The position numbers and the translations under genes are program-made. The notes under the pieces were generated by a model. That model ran no database searches. It saw nothing but the letters and a program-made list of their open reading frames with translations, and had not been told where the DNA came from. Below, in pieces: positions 57,295 to 64,000 of a stretch of 64,000 nt of DNA. Origin of the DNA: Gammaproteobacteria bacterium (GTDB lineage: Bacteria; Pseudomonadota; Gammaproteobacteria; SZUA-152); NCBI GenBank assembly GCA_029882975.1, contig JAOUJW010000008.1:112978-176977 (forward strand), in the 5' to 3' direction. Positions within the stretch are counted from its first letter, which is position 1, and the number at the start of each line of letters is the position of its first letter.

Positions 57295-58296
57295 TTATCT
57301 CATTCGTTTGTCGGTTGTGCTAAAATCGACACTAATATAGTGAAGGAATAAAATACCTAACATTATCGCAGCAAACACGAAAACGGATTCAAACACGTTC
57401 AAACTCTTAGACAATCCAAGTGCGACAAGAGTAAAAATAATTATATTGCTCACTACCAGGTAGAGCAAAACATTTTGGCCTACAACGTTTAAATAAAATT
57501 TAATGAATCTTGTAGCATTGTTACCAATAAAAACGGCTATTCCATAATAAATGTAAGTAAGGCCGGCCGAGCCAACTATCCATAACAGCGACGGTGGAAA
57601 TCGGCTTGCCTGAACATCGTATAGAGTAAGAATATAATATACCAAAACCAAACCAACAGAAACGAAAAATAGTCTCTTATCGAAGCCAAAATTATATCGG
57701 GCCAAAAAAGCACCAAATAGAAAAAGTGGTAGATATTGGATCACAGGAAAATAGGCATAGCCTTTTCCGCCGATAAATAGGCCAACATACGGGTCAAAGG
57801 AGATATGCTTTGGTAAAAACATAAATACACTACATGCTAAAGATGCGTACAATATATTTTTACCAGTTATGCACTTGGTAATAAGCGACGAAAATATACT
57901 TGATAAAATTACAATTAGTGCAAAAGAAATAAGAAACTCGGAATAACCCGGGATTACGCGCAACAAAGCGACTTTTAATACCAATTGTATCTCTAGAGGT
58001 TTATTGGATACAAGAGTCAGGAAGGCAATACCTGAAACCAAAAAAGCAATGTAGCACTTAATAGCGGTTCGAATGACTGACTTCCAAGGAGGCGTTTCTT
58101 TTTGAAGATAGGCAGTCCACACCGCATATCCGAAACAAAAATAAAACCCGGAAAATGAGACTAAATTGGCAACCCCAGAAATATTGCTTAACCATACATT
58201 AGGCTGAAATGCTAATAGTTGAATTACATGGGCAAATACCATGCCTATAGTTAAAATACCCTTTGTTATGTCAATATCTAAAGATCTTACGGTCAT
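57295..58296 (-). CDS. Acyltransferase-3-like membrane protein
   Basis: 333 residues from ATG 58296 with AGGA 9 bp upstream (a TTG at 58314 is less likely). About ten hydrophobic helices. The start RSLDIDITKGILTIGMVFAH places a His in the first helix as in acyltransferase-3 proteins that modify polysaccharides. Family membership is probable, substrate unknown. Codon use is AT-rich. Confidence 0.65.
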   Translation of the reverse strand: MTVRSLDIDITKGILTIGMVFAHVIQLLAFQPNVWLSNISGVANLVSFSGFYFCFGYAVWTAYLQKETPPWKSVIRTAIKCYIAFLVSGIAFLTLVSNKPLEIQLVLKVALLRVIPGYSEFLISFALIVILSSIFSSLITKCITGKNILYASLACSVFMFLPKHISFDPYVGLFIGGKGYAYFPVIQYLPLFLFGAFLARYNFGFDKRLFFVSVGLVLVYYILTLYDVQASRFPPSLLWIVGSAGLTYIYYGIAVFIGNNATRFIKFYLNVVGQNVLLYLVVSNIIIFTLVALGLSKSLNVFESVFVFAAIMLGILFLHYISVDFSTTDKRMR

Positions 58297-58314
58297 GCAG
58301 TGTGGTCCTGGCAA

Positions 58315-58815
58315 ACGCCAAAATAAACAAGGATGTCTTCCTAAATGTTCTCTCTAAAATAATTCACACTTGGTCTTAGAAATAGCATGATATCTATAGG
58401 AAAACCTCGAATATCAACTGCCACACTAATTAAATAAGAATTAGTTTTTCCAAATGGCTCCTAGCCAGGGACAAAGTAGGATATATTATAGGAATAAAGT
58501 ACTATCCCGCAATATAGGATGTTGCTTACCCGGTACAGGGCTGTATTCACTAGATATTACAAAACCCTAGTACTTTATCGTGAAGAAGAATGAACAGGAA
58601 GTCCTAGGCCTCCGTCAGCACAAATACTCGGTCCCTGGATGTTGTTCCTCCACTAACATAAATTACTGACACTGACATATTTTCTCCCTGCAAGTCATCC
58701 AGTACAAACGAACACCTCTTTGTTGTTAGCTTGAGGTGTGCCTATTATCGGGTGTGGTCTCCCTGTCCTTCTTGACCGGCCTTGTTATATACGTTTCATT
58801 TCTAATATATCCATA
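58315..58815. other. Non-coding or decayed stretch
   Basis: 501 bp without a credible gene. A 7-bp inverted repeat ACACCTC/GAGGTGT (14-nt gap) lies at 58712-58739, and a few short frames (for example one of 23 residues on the minus strand) end quickly. Could be the remains of a cassette or mobile element; nothing can be named. Confidence 0.4.
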
Positions 58816-59799
58816 CTACAGCGGCCTAACTGGAATACATACTTCTATTACGTGCTTATTCTTGGGGTGTAATTTTGGATCATTCAAGTAGCGTTCAAAA
58901 CAACATCGCTCATCTGGCTGATACCCACTACTTGGGAGCCACTCGCTATAAACCAGGTCCCATGCCTGTTCGAATTCATCCCCATCAATCTCAAAGCTTG
59001 CCACAGCGTATGCTCCAGCGGGTATTATGGATACACCTACCTCGCCATCAGGTTTCGTATTTGAATCAACTGAAATACATACATCTGCTTTGAACTTAGC
59101 ATAATCGGTTAGGTTCAAATCATCCCTAAACACCGTAAAAAATTCAGTTCCTGGGCACTTAAGTAAACCTCTGGCTCCACCCCATTTCATTAGCCTGTGA
59201 AAAAGAGCCGCCCACTTTTCTGTTTCGCCTTTAAATTCTCCAATATGGCGAATGTACGCCACACTGACCTGAGGCAATTTCTTTACTTCAATAGATATAG
59301 CACTTCTGTTTAACATATTGACTCTCCACCTAGAGTTATTAGTAGATGGATCAATATACAGGGATGACACGATAATTCCTTTCCAGGATTTGCTAACTTC
59401 TTCACAATCCTTGCTCGGTACTTTGCGATTCTTGCTATATTCCTTGTGGGTACCTTTTTTCCATTCTGTTGCACTTACTCCGTAATACTCTTTGAAAGTT
59501 CTTGCGAAGGACGCGGGGCTGCCAAATCCACACTCACTCGCTATGTCTGATACCGTACGATTTGATTGGTATTTTAAGAAATTAGCAGCCTTTTCGACCC
59601 GAATTCGTTGGGTGTATTTAAACAAAGACTCTCCAACGATACCCTTAAATATTCTATGAAAGTGATAGGGTGAGAAATTGGCAATACCAGCTAATGACTC
59701 TAAGCTTAGTTCTTCTGAATAGTTCTCATCCAAATAGTCCAAGACTCGATTTACCCTTCTTAGATATTCGCTGTTCTCGTTTTCTCTGCCGGCAACCAT
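58816..59799 (-). CDS. AraC-family regulator with GyrI-like effector domain
   Basis: 327 residues. N-terminal AraC helix-turn-helix pair (about 10-110; SLESLAGIANFSPYHFHRIF and SDIASECGFGSPASFARTFKE), a 55-residue linker, and a C-terminal GyrI/BmrR-like domain (about 170-327; VAYIRHIGEFKGETEKWAAL and PAGAYAVASFEIDG). The SoxS/Rob-type architecture with small-molecule binding suggests response to a drug or cation. No target next to it is evident. Confidence 0.9.
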   Translation of the reverse strand: MVAGRENENSEYLRRVNRVLDYLDENYSEELSLESLAGIANFSPYHFHRIFKGIVGESLFKYTQRIRVEKAANFLKYQSNRTVSDIASECGFGSPASFARTFKEYYGVSATEWKKGTHKEYSKNRKVPSKDCEEVSKSWKGIIVSSLYIDPSTNNSRWRVNMLNRSAISIEVKKLPQVSVAYIRHIGEFKGETEKWAALFHRLMKWGGARGLLKCPGTEFFTVFRDDLNLTDYAKFKADVCISVDSNTKPDGEVGVSIIPAGAYAVASFEIDGDEFEQAWDLVYSEWLPSSGYQPDERCCFERYLNDPKLHPKNKHVIEVCIPVRPL

Positions 59800-59915
59800 A
59801 CATCACTTCGCATTTATATTTTCGTTTGCTCAATCTTATCCGAAATCATCTGGACGGCCTACGGGAGGGCGGACACGAAGTGCTGGAAATGGTTTATTTC
59901 AGCCGTCATCTAGCT

Positions 59916-60079
59916 AGGGAACCTCTGATTAACTCCGTGTATGGCATATATGAGGACTAAATTGTCAATTGCTTCGTTGAAAACTTGGAAATATTCCCGA
60001 TATTCCCTGCGTTTTTCGCCTCGCACTTACCAATTTATTCCCCATCTCTGCCATACACGGAATTAATCAGAGGTTCCCT
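59916..60079. mobile_element. 164-bp MITE with 31-bp terminal inverted repeats
   Basis: Left end AGGGAACCTCTGATTAACTC...GGCA (59916-59946) and right end (60049-60079) are inverted copies with one mismatch in 31. The 102-bp interior has no transposase. Ends resemble those of IS5-group elements (GGGAACCTCTGA) by memory. No convincing target duplication. The element also ends a short minus-strand frame. Confidence 0.85.
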
Positions 60080-60213
60080 GGGTTCCACAAAAACGGCAAA
60101 ATTAGATTGCTAATCACTGAAAATGAAATTTCCTCGCCTACACCGTCTGCGTCAGCAGCTCGGATGTCTTGTTCTGTTACACTAATCTTGTTTTCTAAAG
60201 CCCACCCGGACAT
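60067..60213 (-). CDS. Short frame cut by the MITE, 48 residues
   Basis: MSGWALENKISVTEQDIRAA at the start, then an acidic turn (DADGVGEE) and a hydrophobic end that closes with a TGA inside the MITE right arm. The composition looks protein-like, and the stop is supplied by the mobile element, so it may be the remnant of a longer gene. Not recognised; weak start site. Confidence 0.25.
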   Translation of the reverse strand: MSGWALENKISVTEQDIRAADADGVGEEISFSVISNLILPFLWNPGNL

Positions 60214-60480
60214 TCTCTATCAACGAATGGGCCGGAGACATACTCTTATATCTAAAATGCAATTTCCTTCACAATCATGCTTTTCTATATCCATGGTCTA
60301 CATAACGAAGCTGTATCAAACATAATGGAAGCTCAGAGGATTTCGACCAAATATAGCGACCACCTTCCAATCGAATTTCACCTGCAAAAACATTTTTTTC
60401 AGAAATTTTCATATATTTTATCAGTTTCGGAATTTAATTTTAAAGTCGTCAGTTCTCCATCGTAATCCGTTTAAAGATAA

Positions 60481-60508
60481 TTGACAGATACAACTGTCAC
60501 CTTATAAT
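60481..60508 (+). promoter_or_regulatory. Orphan consensus sigma-70 promoter with dyad
   Basis: TTGACA (60481-60486), 16 bp, TATAAT (60503-60508): both hexamers perfect. TGACAG (60482-60487) and CTGTCA (60494-60499) form a 6-bp dyad with a 6-bp gap across the -35 and spacer. No gene follows on the plus strand; transcription would run antisense into the gene at 60660-61460. The rest of 60214-60659 holds nothing I can name. Confidence 0.5.
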
Positions 60509-60659
60509 TACAAGCTAGGCTCTACATGCCAGGCTTTAGTGTTTTTCAAATATTATTCGCTTAACGCCAGCAAGTTTCTTTCAAGCTGCTTGAACACATC
60601 ATGATTACATTTAAGACTTAAATTCACAGACCCTCTAACAATGAGTCTTGAATATAAAC

Positions 60660-61460
60660 TTAGTAACTTTCTTGCCACATCTTTACACATTGTTCTTTGT
60701 CGAAATATGCAAAACGGACTATATCCTGATTTCGCGTAGCAGCAGCAAATACATTCTGTGAGTCTAACTGTTTCAGATCGTTTCGTAGTGTAAGGAGAGG
60801 TGGACATAAATACTCATTACAAATATACGCTCTCATATTACGCGGTAATCGACACCCTAAATCGCTATGGTATAAACATGAATGTTCTACACATTCAGAC
60901 GCAATGTAACCAGTATACAAATCCACCAGTTGGCCAGTGGTTAACTGCGGATTTTCTCGCCAAAAACGGCGCATTATGATGGCATCAAGAAAAGCGTTTT
61001 TTTCTCCAACCGTTACACAACAATACCCGCGACAGGTTGCGCACGCTTTACCCAGCAACTTACGTTCCTCGTCAAACAGTTCACAGTAATCACTAACTCT
61101 TTTGTCTATTATTTCGTCCAACTTCTGTAGATCGGTCGTAGCCAATTCATCAGCTATCATATTTAAATATCCGACAAACGCTACTTTTCTGGAATCTGGT
61201 ATTGGCCGCATTTGTAATGTATTAGCTGGTAAAACGGCAATGGCTGCAGAATCAGGTTCCGCCTTGAAGCTCTGTTGCTGGTACAACTGTTCTACTCGCT
61301 GTCTTAAATGTTGCGCTTGTAATTCGCGCCGATTTCTAGCATCCTCCTTCGCTTTTTCCAATTTGCAAGATTGGCTGGCACACACCCCACCACGCACTTT
61401 TTGATGGATGGTTAAACGAGCACGGCAGTAAGCGCATTTTTGACTAGTATACAATTCCAT
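60660..61460 (-). CDS. Cysteine-rich, zinc-ribbon and YkgJ-like protein
   Basis: 266 residues. N-terminal ribbon CAYCRARL...GGVCASQSC (about 9-32), a charged coiled stretch (about 35-70), then a cysteine cluster CATCRGYCC (about 137-145) and SCLYHSDLGCRLPRNMRAYI (about 193-213) with CNEYLC, resembling the YkgJ metal-chelating family. Function unknown. It lies next to the cassette array, separated from it by a small element. Confidence 0.65.
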   Translation of the reverse strand: MELYTSQKCAYCRARLTIHQKVRGGVCASQSCKLEKAKEDARNRRELQAQHLRQRVEQLYQQQSFKAEPDSAAIAVLPANTLQMRPIPDSRKVAFVGYLNMIADELATTDLQKLDEIIDKRVSDYCELFDEERKLLGKACATCRGYCCVTVGEKNAFLDAIIMRRFWRENPQLTTGQLVDLYTGYIASECVEHSCLYHSDLGCRLPRNMRAYICNEYLCPPLLTLRNDLKQLDSQNVFAAATRNQDIVRFAYFDKEQCVKMWQESY

Positions 61461-61463
61461 AAG

Positions 61464-61679
61464 GAGACTGTAGAAAAACTAAAAATATATCATTTTTAAA
61501 TTGTTTTGTCCTCTAGCGCGTCTTTTCCCAATTTTTGAAACCGGTGTTGACTCATGAGGATTTGGCTTTATAAATGAGCTCTGGGTTACGCTGTGTTGAT
61601 GTTTGTTCATACGTTAAGATTTTCCAATATTAATCAAATAATCTAAAAAATACTTCAACTTGGGTTTTTCTACAGCCTC
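61464..61679. mobile_element. About 216-bp MITE-like element
   Basis: Bounded by GAGACTGTAGAAAAAC (61464-61479) and, inverted, GAGGCTGTAGAAAAAC (61664-61679), one mismatch. The interior has no gene. The same terminal sequence appears at 63879 as the edge of a larger element, so this looks like a non-autonomous derivative of an IS present in the genome. It lies just past the last attC site of the array. Confidence 0.6.
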
Positions 61680-61687
61680 AACGACCA

Positions 61688-61738
61688 TACTAACAGGTGC
61701 GCCGCTGAGGTGCGTCCTTGTTGAGTAGCTGGTTATGA
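61688..61738 (-). repeat. attC-like recombination site (a)
   Basis: On the minus strand TCATAAC (61732-61738) opens the site and GTTAGTATGG (61685-61694) closes it; interior GGACGCACCTCAGCGGCGCA is stem-like. The closing GTTAGT core matches sites d and e. It directly follows the stop of the 107-residue ORF, as an attC should. Confidence 0.6.
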
Positions 61739-61740
61739 CA

Positions 61741-62064
61741 CTATGTATCATTGTATAGTTCTACAACTTTTCCTGATGTTTTCCCCTTATGCTTAGCTTC
61801 TTGTACTTTGCTTATAAGATGTGGAGAAACATTCCATTTTTGCCCGGATTCTGTAATTATCGTCACAGACTTTTTGTTGTATTTTACTAATGTGCCGATT
61901 TGCCTTTCCCTTCCCGGAGGCTGAAAAGTAACCTGCTCACCCAGACTAAATTGCATCATCTCGCTATACGCATGCATAGTTTCTAAGAATTTAAGTCTTT
62001 CTACGACTCTATGGTTTAGAGCAATAAGTTCTTCTTCAGTTAATTCGTCAATATCTATTTCCAT
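61741..62064 (-). CDS. Cassette ORF, SH3-like protein of unknown function
   Basis: 107 residues: N-terminal helix (EIDIDELTEEELIALNHRVV), then a barrel-like segment FSLGEQVTFQPPGRERQIGT and YNKKSVTIITESGQKWNVSP. I recall similar proteins as widespread hypotheticals but know no function. It lies between attC-like sites a and b, as a cassette gene should. Confidence 0.7.
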   Translation of the reverse strand: MEIDIDELTEEELIALNHRVVERLKFLETMHAYSEMMQFSLGEQVTFQPPGRERQIGTLVKYNKKSVTIITESGQKWNVSPHLISKVQEAKHKGKTSGKVVELYNDT

Positions 62065-62083
62065 TTGCTTCCCCTACATTGCT

Positions 62084-62187
62084 TTGTAACGCAGGTTAAC
62101 CGGCATGCCGTAGCGGCGGACTTTTAGTGCGATTCTGCACAAAAAGTCCGCCGCGGAGGTATGTCCGCGTTGAACACCTGGTTATGA
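62084..62187 (-). repeat. attC-like recombination site (b)
   Basis: On the minus strand it opens with TCATAAC (62181-62187) and closes with GTTACAA (62084-62090). The inner stem GCGGCGGACTTTT (62113-62125) and AAAAGTCCGCCGC (62142-62154) is perfect over 13 bp, with GTGC/GCAC inside. Follows the toxin-immunity cassette genes. Confidence 0.7.
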
Positions 62188-62223
62188 TATGTTGTCATTT
62201 TTTTCTTCTATTTGCTCTATACT

Positions 62224-62400
62224 TTATACTTCTGGTTTTTCGGCTATTTTCTCAAGTATTATAGAATACAAAGATAAATCGTTCGCTATTTCCACAGCAT
62301 CGTCACTTTCTGGATCTAATATATTTTGCCTCTTTCTCAGGTCATCCATTGTCTTTTTTACTGCGTAACGAATTAGCCTTAATTCTTGTGTTCCAAACAT
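62224..62400 (-). CDS. Tsi2-like small immunity/antitoxin protein, 58 residues
   Basis: ATG 62400 overlaps the toxin stop (TGATG), with AGGAG 7 bp upstream. The product starts MFGTQELRLIRYAVKKTMDD and is all-helical and acidic in its second half (LDPESDDAVEIANDLSLYS). Size, helix spacing and acidic loop resemble Tsi2, the 77-residue immunity protein of Tse2, by my memory of that sequence. Too short to be certain; its coupling to the toxin is the main support. Confidence 0.6.
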   Translation of the reverse strand: MFGTQELRLIRYAVKKTMDDLRKRQNILDPESDDAVEIANDLSLYSIILEKIAEKPEV

Positions 62401-62816
62401 CACACAGCTCCTTTATTTCTATATTCCTTCAGACTAATCGCATTTTCCTCGGCCCATTTTTTTAGAATATTTTTCCAGTCATCTATATGAATGCTCTCTA
62501 GTGATCTAATCGAATAATGTCCTTTAAATACACCATCCGTTAAATCTTTAGTTACTGTGAATCCACGAGGAAGATCTATACCTGCGGGAATTACCCACCA
62601 ATCTCCTCCGTTTTCTAATTTTGGTTTGTTAAATAAACTCAGACCACCAGAATTATGATCTATTAGATTGGTATCAGGATCAATTTTTAGATCGAAAACT
62701 TGATCATCAGTTCGAGGGGGTTTCGTTCTGATATAATCGAACTTGGGTTTTGTGGGCGTGCCTGCGCGAAAAAGATCACATGGAATTACCAGGTAAAACT
62801 CTATAGGTGTATGCAT
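62400..62816 (-). CDS. Tse2-like ADP-ribosyltransferase toxin
   Basis: 138 residues. FYLVIPCDLFRAGTPTKPKF at the start, then NSGGLSLFNKP (about 55-65) and WWVIPAGIDLPRGFTVTKDL followed by GHYSIRS. These align with the Tse2 elements TGGTSVF and FVIPDGTDIPPDLKVKQDSY then THYTI as I remember them. Tse2 is a type VI effector whose ADP-ribosyltransferase fold arrests cells. Here no PAAR, VgrG or secretion signal is seen, so it may act as a toxin-antitoxin pair. A partner ORF follows with TGATG overlap. Confidence 0.7.
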   Translation of the reverse strand: MHTPIEFYLVIPCDLFRAGTPTKPKFDYIRTKPPRTDDQVFDLKIDPDTNLIDHNSGGLSLFNKPKLENGGDWWVIPAGIDLPRGFTVTKDLTDGVFKGHYSIRSLESIHIDDWKNILKKWAEENAISLKEYRNKGAV

Positions 62817-62849
62817 TTATATCCTCCAATATTTCATTACTATTCCTCC

Positions 62850-62953
62850 ATAAGGACCACCCTCACCGGCGAATTGAAGCGGCGCACCTTTTGTGGTATT
62901 CACCACAAAAGGTGCGCCGCTTCAATGCGTCCGTGTGCAGGGACTGGTTAGTG
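62850..62953 (-). repeat. attC-like recombination site (c) with 25-bp perfect stem
   Basis: Opens on the minus strand with CACTAAC (62947-62953). Contains a perfect 25-bp inverted repeat, 62873-62897 against 62902-62926, with a 4-nt loop. The far end reads GTCCTTATGG rather than GTTAGTxxGG, so its core is degenerate. Lies after the 119-residue membrane protein. Confidence 0.6.
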
Positions 62954-62965
62954 ACGGCCGTCATT

Positions 62966-63325
62966 TTAACTCAACCAAAAAATAGGCCACTGAAGTAACA
63001 ATGCGAAATTGAACAAAAATATAAAGCCTAATAGCATTGCAACCCCTTTCATAATGCCCCGCGTTTTTACCAAATAATATGGTAAATATAGTATGTAAAA
63101 GAGAAACACCAAATATCCATAGTCGAAGGGTCTATAAATTTCCGGGAATGCTTTGCTGTCTTCGCTAACCCACAAGGCCACAAATACTAAAAATACAAAA
63201 GCCCAAATAAAACTAAGCGATCTTGAAACTTCCATTTCTTTTGAAAACAATACCAGTTCATATACACCCATAACAACAGAAAATAGTATCAGCGCAGAAA
63301 GTATGAACTTAGAGTTGTTTTTCAT
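62966..63325 (-). CDS. Cassette ORF, membrane protein of unknown function
   Basis: 119 residues with four hydrophobic segments (about 8-27, 38-52, 68-86, 95-113) and few charges. Sits between attC-like sites c and d. No family recognised. Small multi-pass proteins are common among integron cassettes. Confidence 0.65.
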   Translation of the reverse strand: MKNNSKFILSALILFSVVMGVYELVLFSKEMEVSRSLSFIWAFVFLVFVALWVSEDSKAFPEIYRPFDYGYLVFLFYILYLPYYLVKTRGIMKGVAMLLGFIFLFNFALLLQWPIFWLS

Positions 63326-63338
63326 TCACTCTCCGCCA

Positions 63339-63382
63339 CACTAACGACTCCCTCACCGGCGCATTGAAGGGGCTGGTTAGTG
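63339..63382 (-). repeat. attC-like recombination site (d)
   Basis: CACTAAC (63376-63382 read on the minus strand) and GTTAGTG (63339-63345) are exact inverted copies, enclosing CAGCCCC and GGGAGTC arms. Short for an attC (44 bp) but with the same GTTAGT core and the same TTCAATGCGCCGGTGAGGG interior as site c. Follows the VOC gene. Confidence 0.65.
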
Positions 63383-63402
63383 CAAAATGTGTTTATGAAT
63401 TA

Positions 63403-63774
63403 TCACTCATTAATAACACAAAACCCGTTACCAAATGGATCAGCGCAATATGCGATAGATCCCCATTCTCCGCTATCGCCGCCTTCGTGTGATCCACCTA
63501 GAATAACTACTTTAGTAACGATTTCTTCAATATTTTTACAGAGAAAATCTAAATGAACAGGTGTCCAATGTCTTTTATAATCTCGAACCACGTCACTTGA
63601 TGTGGTTGGTAGTGTTCCTGCCGCTTTTTCCTGAACATAAATATCGCAATTCTCTACTGAAAGAACAACCATATCTGGCCCCTGGTCTCGAACTTTCTGA
63701 CACCCGAGGGCGTCAATATAGAACTTTTCTGCTTTTTTCAAATCCGAGACATCTATACTTACTGATATTTTCAT
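63403..63774 (-). CDS. Cassette ORF, VOC/glyoxalase-fold protein
   Basis: 123 residues, paired beta-alpha-beta modules: SVSIDVSDLKKAEKFYIDAL at the start and AYCADPFGNGFCVIN at the end, the usual VOC last strand. Metal ligands are only partly conserved (HLDF in the middle). Could be a fosfomycin- or bleomycin-resistance-like or glyoxalase-like protein. Lies between sites d and e. Confidence 0.8.
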   Translation of the reverse strand: MKISVSIDVSDLKKAEKFYIDALGCQKVRDQGPDMVVLSVENCDIYVQEKAAGTLPTTSSDVVRDYKRHWTPVHLDFLCKNIEEIVTKVVILGGSHEGGDSGEWGSIAYCADPFGNGFCVINE

Positions 63775-63878
63775 ACGTTCCCTTTTACTATTACAAAATT
63801 CCCTTTATAACATTTCGCTACTGACAGCGTTGTGTCAGTAGTGGTTGGAATTTGTATAGTGACCACCACCTACTAACG

Positions 63879-64000
63879 AGACTGTAGAAAAACCCAGTTA
63901 AGAGTATATGTCTGGAGTGCTTTCATATAGCTTGTGGTTCCTACAGTAATTATTCAAATATAGTCGATGGCAACCCGTATTTCGTTACCAAGTCCATCCA
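63879..64000. mobile_element. End of an insertion element running off the right edge
   Basis: GAGACTGTAGAAAAACCCAG begins at 63879, immediately next to CTACTAAC (minus-strand GTTAGTAG), the core that starts the VOC cassette. It is the same terminal repeat as at 61464 and 61679. The element therefore seems to have entered at an attC junction. Confidence 0.55.
63950..64000 (-). CDS. Possible C-terminus of the transposase (partial)
   Basis: The last 16 codons of an open minus-strand frame, ending DLVTKYGLPSTIFE and a TAA at 63950, about 70 bp inside the element end. Placement fits a transposase tail, but the fragment is too short to identify. Confidence 0.25.
   Translation of the reverse strand, partial: WMDLVTKYGLPSTIFE

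Noticed and set aside
58712..58739. 7-bp inverted repeat as an attC or terminator
   Set aside because: Too short and lacks core sites or a T-run.
59670..59960. Plus-strand frame antisense to the AraC gene and entering the MITE
   Set aside because: No ribosome site; made of antisense and MITE sequence.
60559..60600. GTTAAGC core and the TTCAAGCTGCTTGAA palindrome as an attC
   Set aside because: The right half fits an attC end but no matching left end is seen.
60553..60807. 84-residue minus frame overlapping the cysteine-rich gene
   Set aside because: Two-thirds overlaps a better gene in another frame; possibly only a frameshifted tail.

Overview
The window is a stretch of a gammaproteobacterial chromosome of moderate GC, turning visibly AT-rich after about 52.6 kb. 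From memory of Pseudomonas, most of it is a mosaic of two neighbourhoods conserved there: pilT/pilU to chpA with gshB, tonB, pyrRBC', proC, metXW and ftsYEX-rpoH, and the crc/xth-pyrE-argB-algC-dut set. A PyrK-like flavoprotein, an ApbE/NusG-II/Gx-transporter trio and the use of CIRCE at rpoH set it apart from Pseudomonas, so I place it only as a non-pseudomonad gammaproteobacterium with type IV pili.

Layout. 1-9.3 kb (minus): the Chp chemosensory operon pilG-pilH-pilI-pilJ-pilK-chpA, which controls twitching; chpA runs off the left edge. 9.9-19.4 kb (plus): gshB, apbE, NusG-II protein, Gx transporter, tonB, yqgE, ruvX, then pyrR-pyrB-pyrC'-pyrK with overlapping start and stop codons. 19.5-22.7 kb: four envelope or secreted proteins of unknown role. 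22.9-25.2 kb (minus): pilU and pilT, the retraction ATPases. 25.4-32.4 kb (plus): yggS-proC-yggT-yggU, a dynamin-like GTPase, metX-metW and a DUF4426 protein. 32.5-40.7 kb: xth, pyrE, a soluble PAS kinase, TSUP, argB, algC and an OmpR-type two-component pair behind a perfect FNR-type box. 41.2-48.7 kb: a 57-aa SH3-like protein, dut, an M16 peptidase pair, ftsYEX and rpoH. The rpoH promoter contains a near-perfect CIRCE operator. 48.7-55.4 kb: mepA, a decayed MGMT gene, two PAS/histidine kinases and a periplasmic binding protein.

55.4-64 kb is accessory: GFA and DUF1697 proteins, an acyltransferase, an AraC/GyrI regulator, a 164-bp MITE, a cysteine-rich protein, and then what reads as an integron cassette array on the minus strand. 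The array holds at least four ORF-plus-attC units: a VOC protein, a membrane protein, a Tse2-like ADP-ribosyltransferase toxin with a small Tsi2-like partner, and an SH3-like protein. Copies of one terminal repeat (GAG[A/G]CTGTAGAAAAAC) sit at the ends of this array. The integrase, if present, would lie beyond position 64000.

The best candidates for something new are the Tse2/Tsi2-like toxin-immunity cassette carried without type VI genes, the CIRCE-controlled rpoH promoter, the pseudo-dihydroorotase with a long acidic tail, and the insertion elements bordering the cassette array. I saw no rRNA, tRNA or CRISPR array.
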